In this document: one piece after another, positions 63,322 through 64,000 of the stretch
Numbering within the stretch: position 1 is the first letter of the stretch
How the letters are laid out: every line of letters starts with the position of its first letter
The notes under the pieces: model-generated
The model's database searches: none
Told to the model about the DNA's origin: nothing
What the model saw: the letters and a program-made list of their open reading frames with translations, nothing else
Assembly (NCBI GenBank): GCA_900167925.1
Contig: FUZM01000002.1
Location: forward strand, 62,001-126,000
Length of the DNA: 64,000 nucleotides
Reading direction: 5' to 3'
From: Bacteroidales bacterium WCE2008
Lineage (GTDB): Bacteria; Bacteroidota; Bacteroidia; Bacteroidales; UBA932
Position numbers and translations under genes: made by a program

Positions 63322-64000
63322 TCAGAAAAGTCTGTCAATTGCCATTATTATTTCTTCTTCATTAAGCTCCGGACTCAGCACCAGATCCGGCTCTTTATGC
63401 ACGAATCCTTTCTTTGTCGCATTCAGCATGCCGCCTCCGGTTATGTTGAGCATTATTGTCTCATCTTTGGTGACCTTGCCTTCTTCAACCGCCTTGCTCA
63501 GTCCGGCGACGGCAGCCGCGGCTGCCGGAAATATATCGACTCCTTCGAGATTGAAGAACTGAAGCATCCAGTAGACTATCTCTTCATTGGTTACTTTGAA
63601 CATATCTCCGCCCGATGCTTTGAGGGTATCATATAGACCTCCGGCAATGCTGTACGGCGGTTTTCTGTTGGAAAGCACCTTTGCCAGTATGACTTCGGCG
63701 TTCCTTCTGGAAGTCTCTGCGGTCAGCGGCAGCAACTCTCTCGAACCGGCTTTCCAGGAATCGTACATTATAGTATAGGGGCTGTTCTGGCAGGCGAAAA
63801 CTTTCATGTTGTTCTTGCCGTAACGGCCGTCCTGCTCAAGCCTGTCTGCATTCTCGAATGCGGCGATTGCTCCTGTCCCGCTTCCTACAGCCTGGAAATA
63901 TGCATCCGGGATCCGTCCGATCTTCTCGACCGCCGAAAGAATGGTAGTGCCCATCCCGTCGCGCCTGGCTATGTTCTTTGCGCCACCTTCTGCGAGATAC
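63322..64000 (-). CDS. Cysteate-synthase/threonine-synthase-like PLP enzyme (partial, cut by the window edge)
   Basis: Only the C-terminal 225 residues are in the window; the 5' part lies beyond 64000. The visible part begins YLAEGGAKNIARRDGMGTTIL and contains AYFQAVGSGTGAIAAFE, a fold-type II PLP phosphate-binding region, and NITGGGMLNATKKGF. This resembles archaeal and Bacteroidetes cysteate synthases (threonine synthase relatives that convert phosphoserine and sulfite to cysteate) more than ordinary threonine synthase. Cysteate feeds sulfonolipid synthesis in some Bacteroidetes. The specific call rests on recalled family sequence. Confidence 0.7.
   Translation of the reverse strand, partial: YLAEGGAKNIARRDGMGTTILSAVEKIGRIPDAYFQAVGSGTGAIAAFENADRLEQDGRYGKNNMKVFACQNSPYTIMYDSWKAGSRELLPLTAETSRRNAEVILAKVLSNRKPPYSIAGGLYDTLKASGGDMFKVTNEEIVYWMLQFFNLEGVDIFPAAAAAVAGLSKAVEEGKVTKDETIMLNITGGGMLNATKKGFVHKEPDLVLSPELNEEEIIMAIDRLF

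Overview
The window is a chromosomal segment of a member of the Bacteroidetes, most likely order Bacteroidales. Evidence: a short primary sigma factor without region 1.1; promoters of the Bacteroidetes type throughout (-7 box TAnnTTTG, often with TTG or TTTG about 19-20 bases upstream); almost no Shine-Dalgarno sequences; and family-specific proteins (DUF3276, DUF3467, DUF5606, DUF6340, DUF349, type III glutamine synthetase, tandem-receiver PEP/pyruvate-binding protein). A cysteate-synthase-like gene at the right edge would fit a sulfonolipid maker such as Alistipes/Rikenellaceae, but the family is inference. Gene density is high and most content is core genome; no insertion sequence, prophage or CRISPR array was found.

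Layout. 0.1-4.2 kb: htrA/degP protease, rpoD, argS. 4.3-9.4 kb: Na/phosphate cotransporter, PhoB/PhoR-like two-component pair and a YgiQ radical SAM protein, preceded by a possible Pho box. 9.5-15 kb: small acidic protein, GH13 amylase, large PEP/pyruvate-binding protein, DUF3276. 15-20.5 kb: nusB-yajC-ybbR-coaE-DUF5606-rimO-lipoprotein cluster. 20.5-22.4 kb (minus): queC-queD-queE and rnpB. 22.5-25.9 kb: glutamine cyclotransferase, a TPP riboswitch with a TonB-dependent receptor, and a candidate small RNA. 25.9-34.8 kb: trmD, DUF349, yidC, YggS, DUF2207, lpxB, surE. 34.9-37.9 kb: GAPDH, rubrerythrin, repeat element copy A, pssA. 37.9-46.3 kb: pepC, hydrolase, glnN, lipoprotein, exonuclease, rRNA methyltransferase, histidine phosphatase. 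46.3-48.0 kb: tRNA-Cys, a candidate ncRNA, repeat element copy B with a 74-bp tandem array. 48-56.6 kb: maf-kdsC-DUF3467 (minus) and valS-thioesterase-tatA-tatC-ABC-F-dipeptidase (plus). 56.7-64 kb: cinA-pyrD, HTH regulator, queA, acyltransferase, mscS, cysteate-synthase-like gene (partial).

Joint functions. Four queuosine genes (queC, queD, queE, queA) lie in two places. Envelope functions recur: LpxB and KdsC for lipid A/KDO, PssA and an acyltransferase for phospholipids, YidC, YajC, TatAC and HtrA for protein traffic, MscS for osmotic release. The phosphate transporter, response regulator and kinase look like one phosphate-response module. The TPP riboswitch marks the TonB receptor as a probable thiamine importer.

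The most unusual material is non-coding: (1) a two-copy intergenic element with an identical-length 167-bp block, copy-specific inverted outer arms, and inner hairpins whose stems differ between copies by paired changes; (2) six repeats with an exact 74-bp period inside copy B; (3) two unassigned transcription units with textbook promoters and intrinsic terminators.
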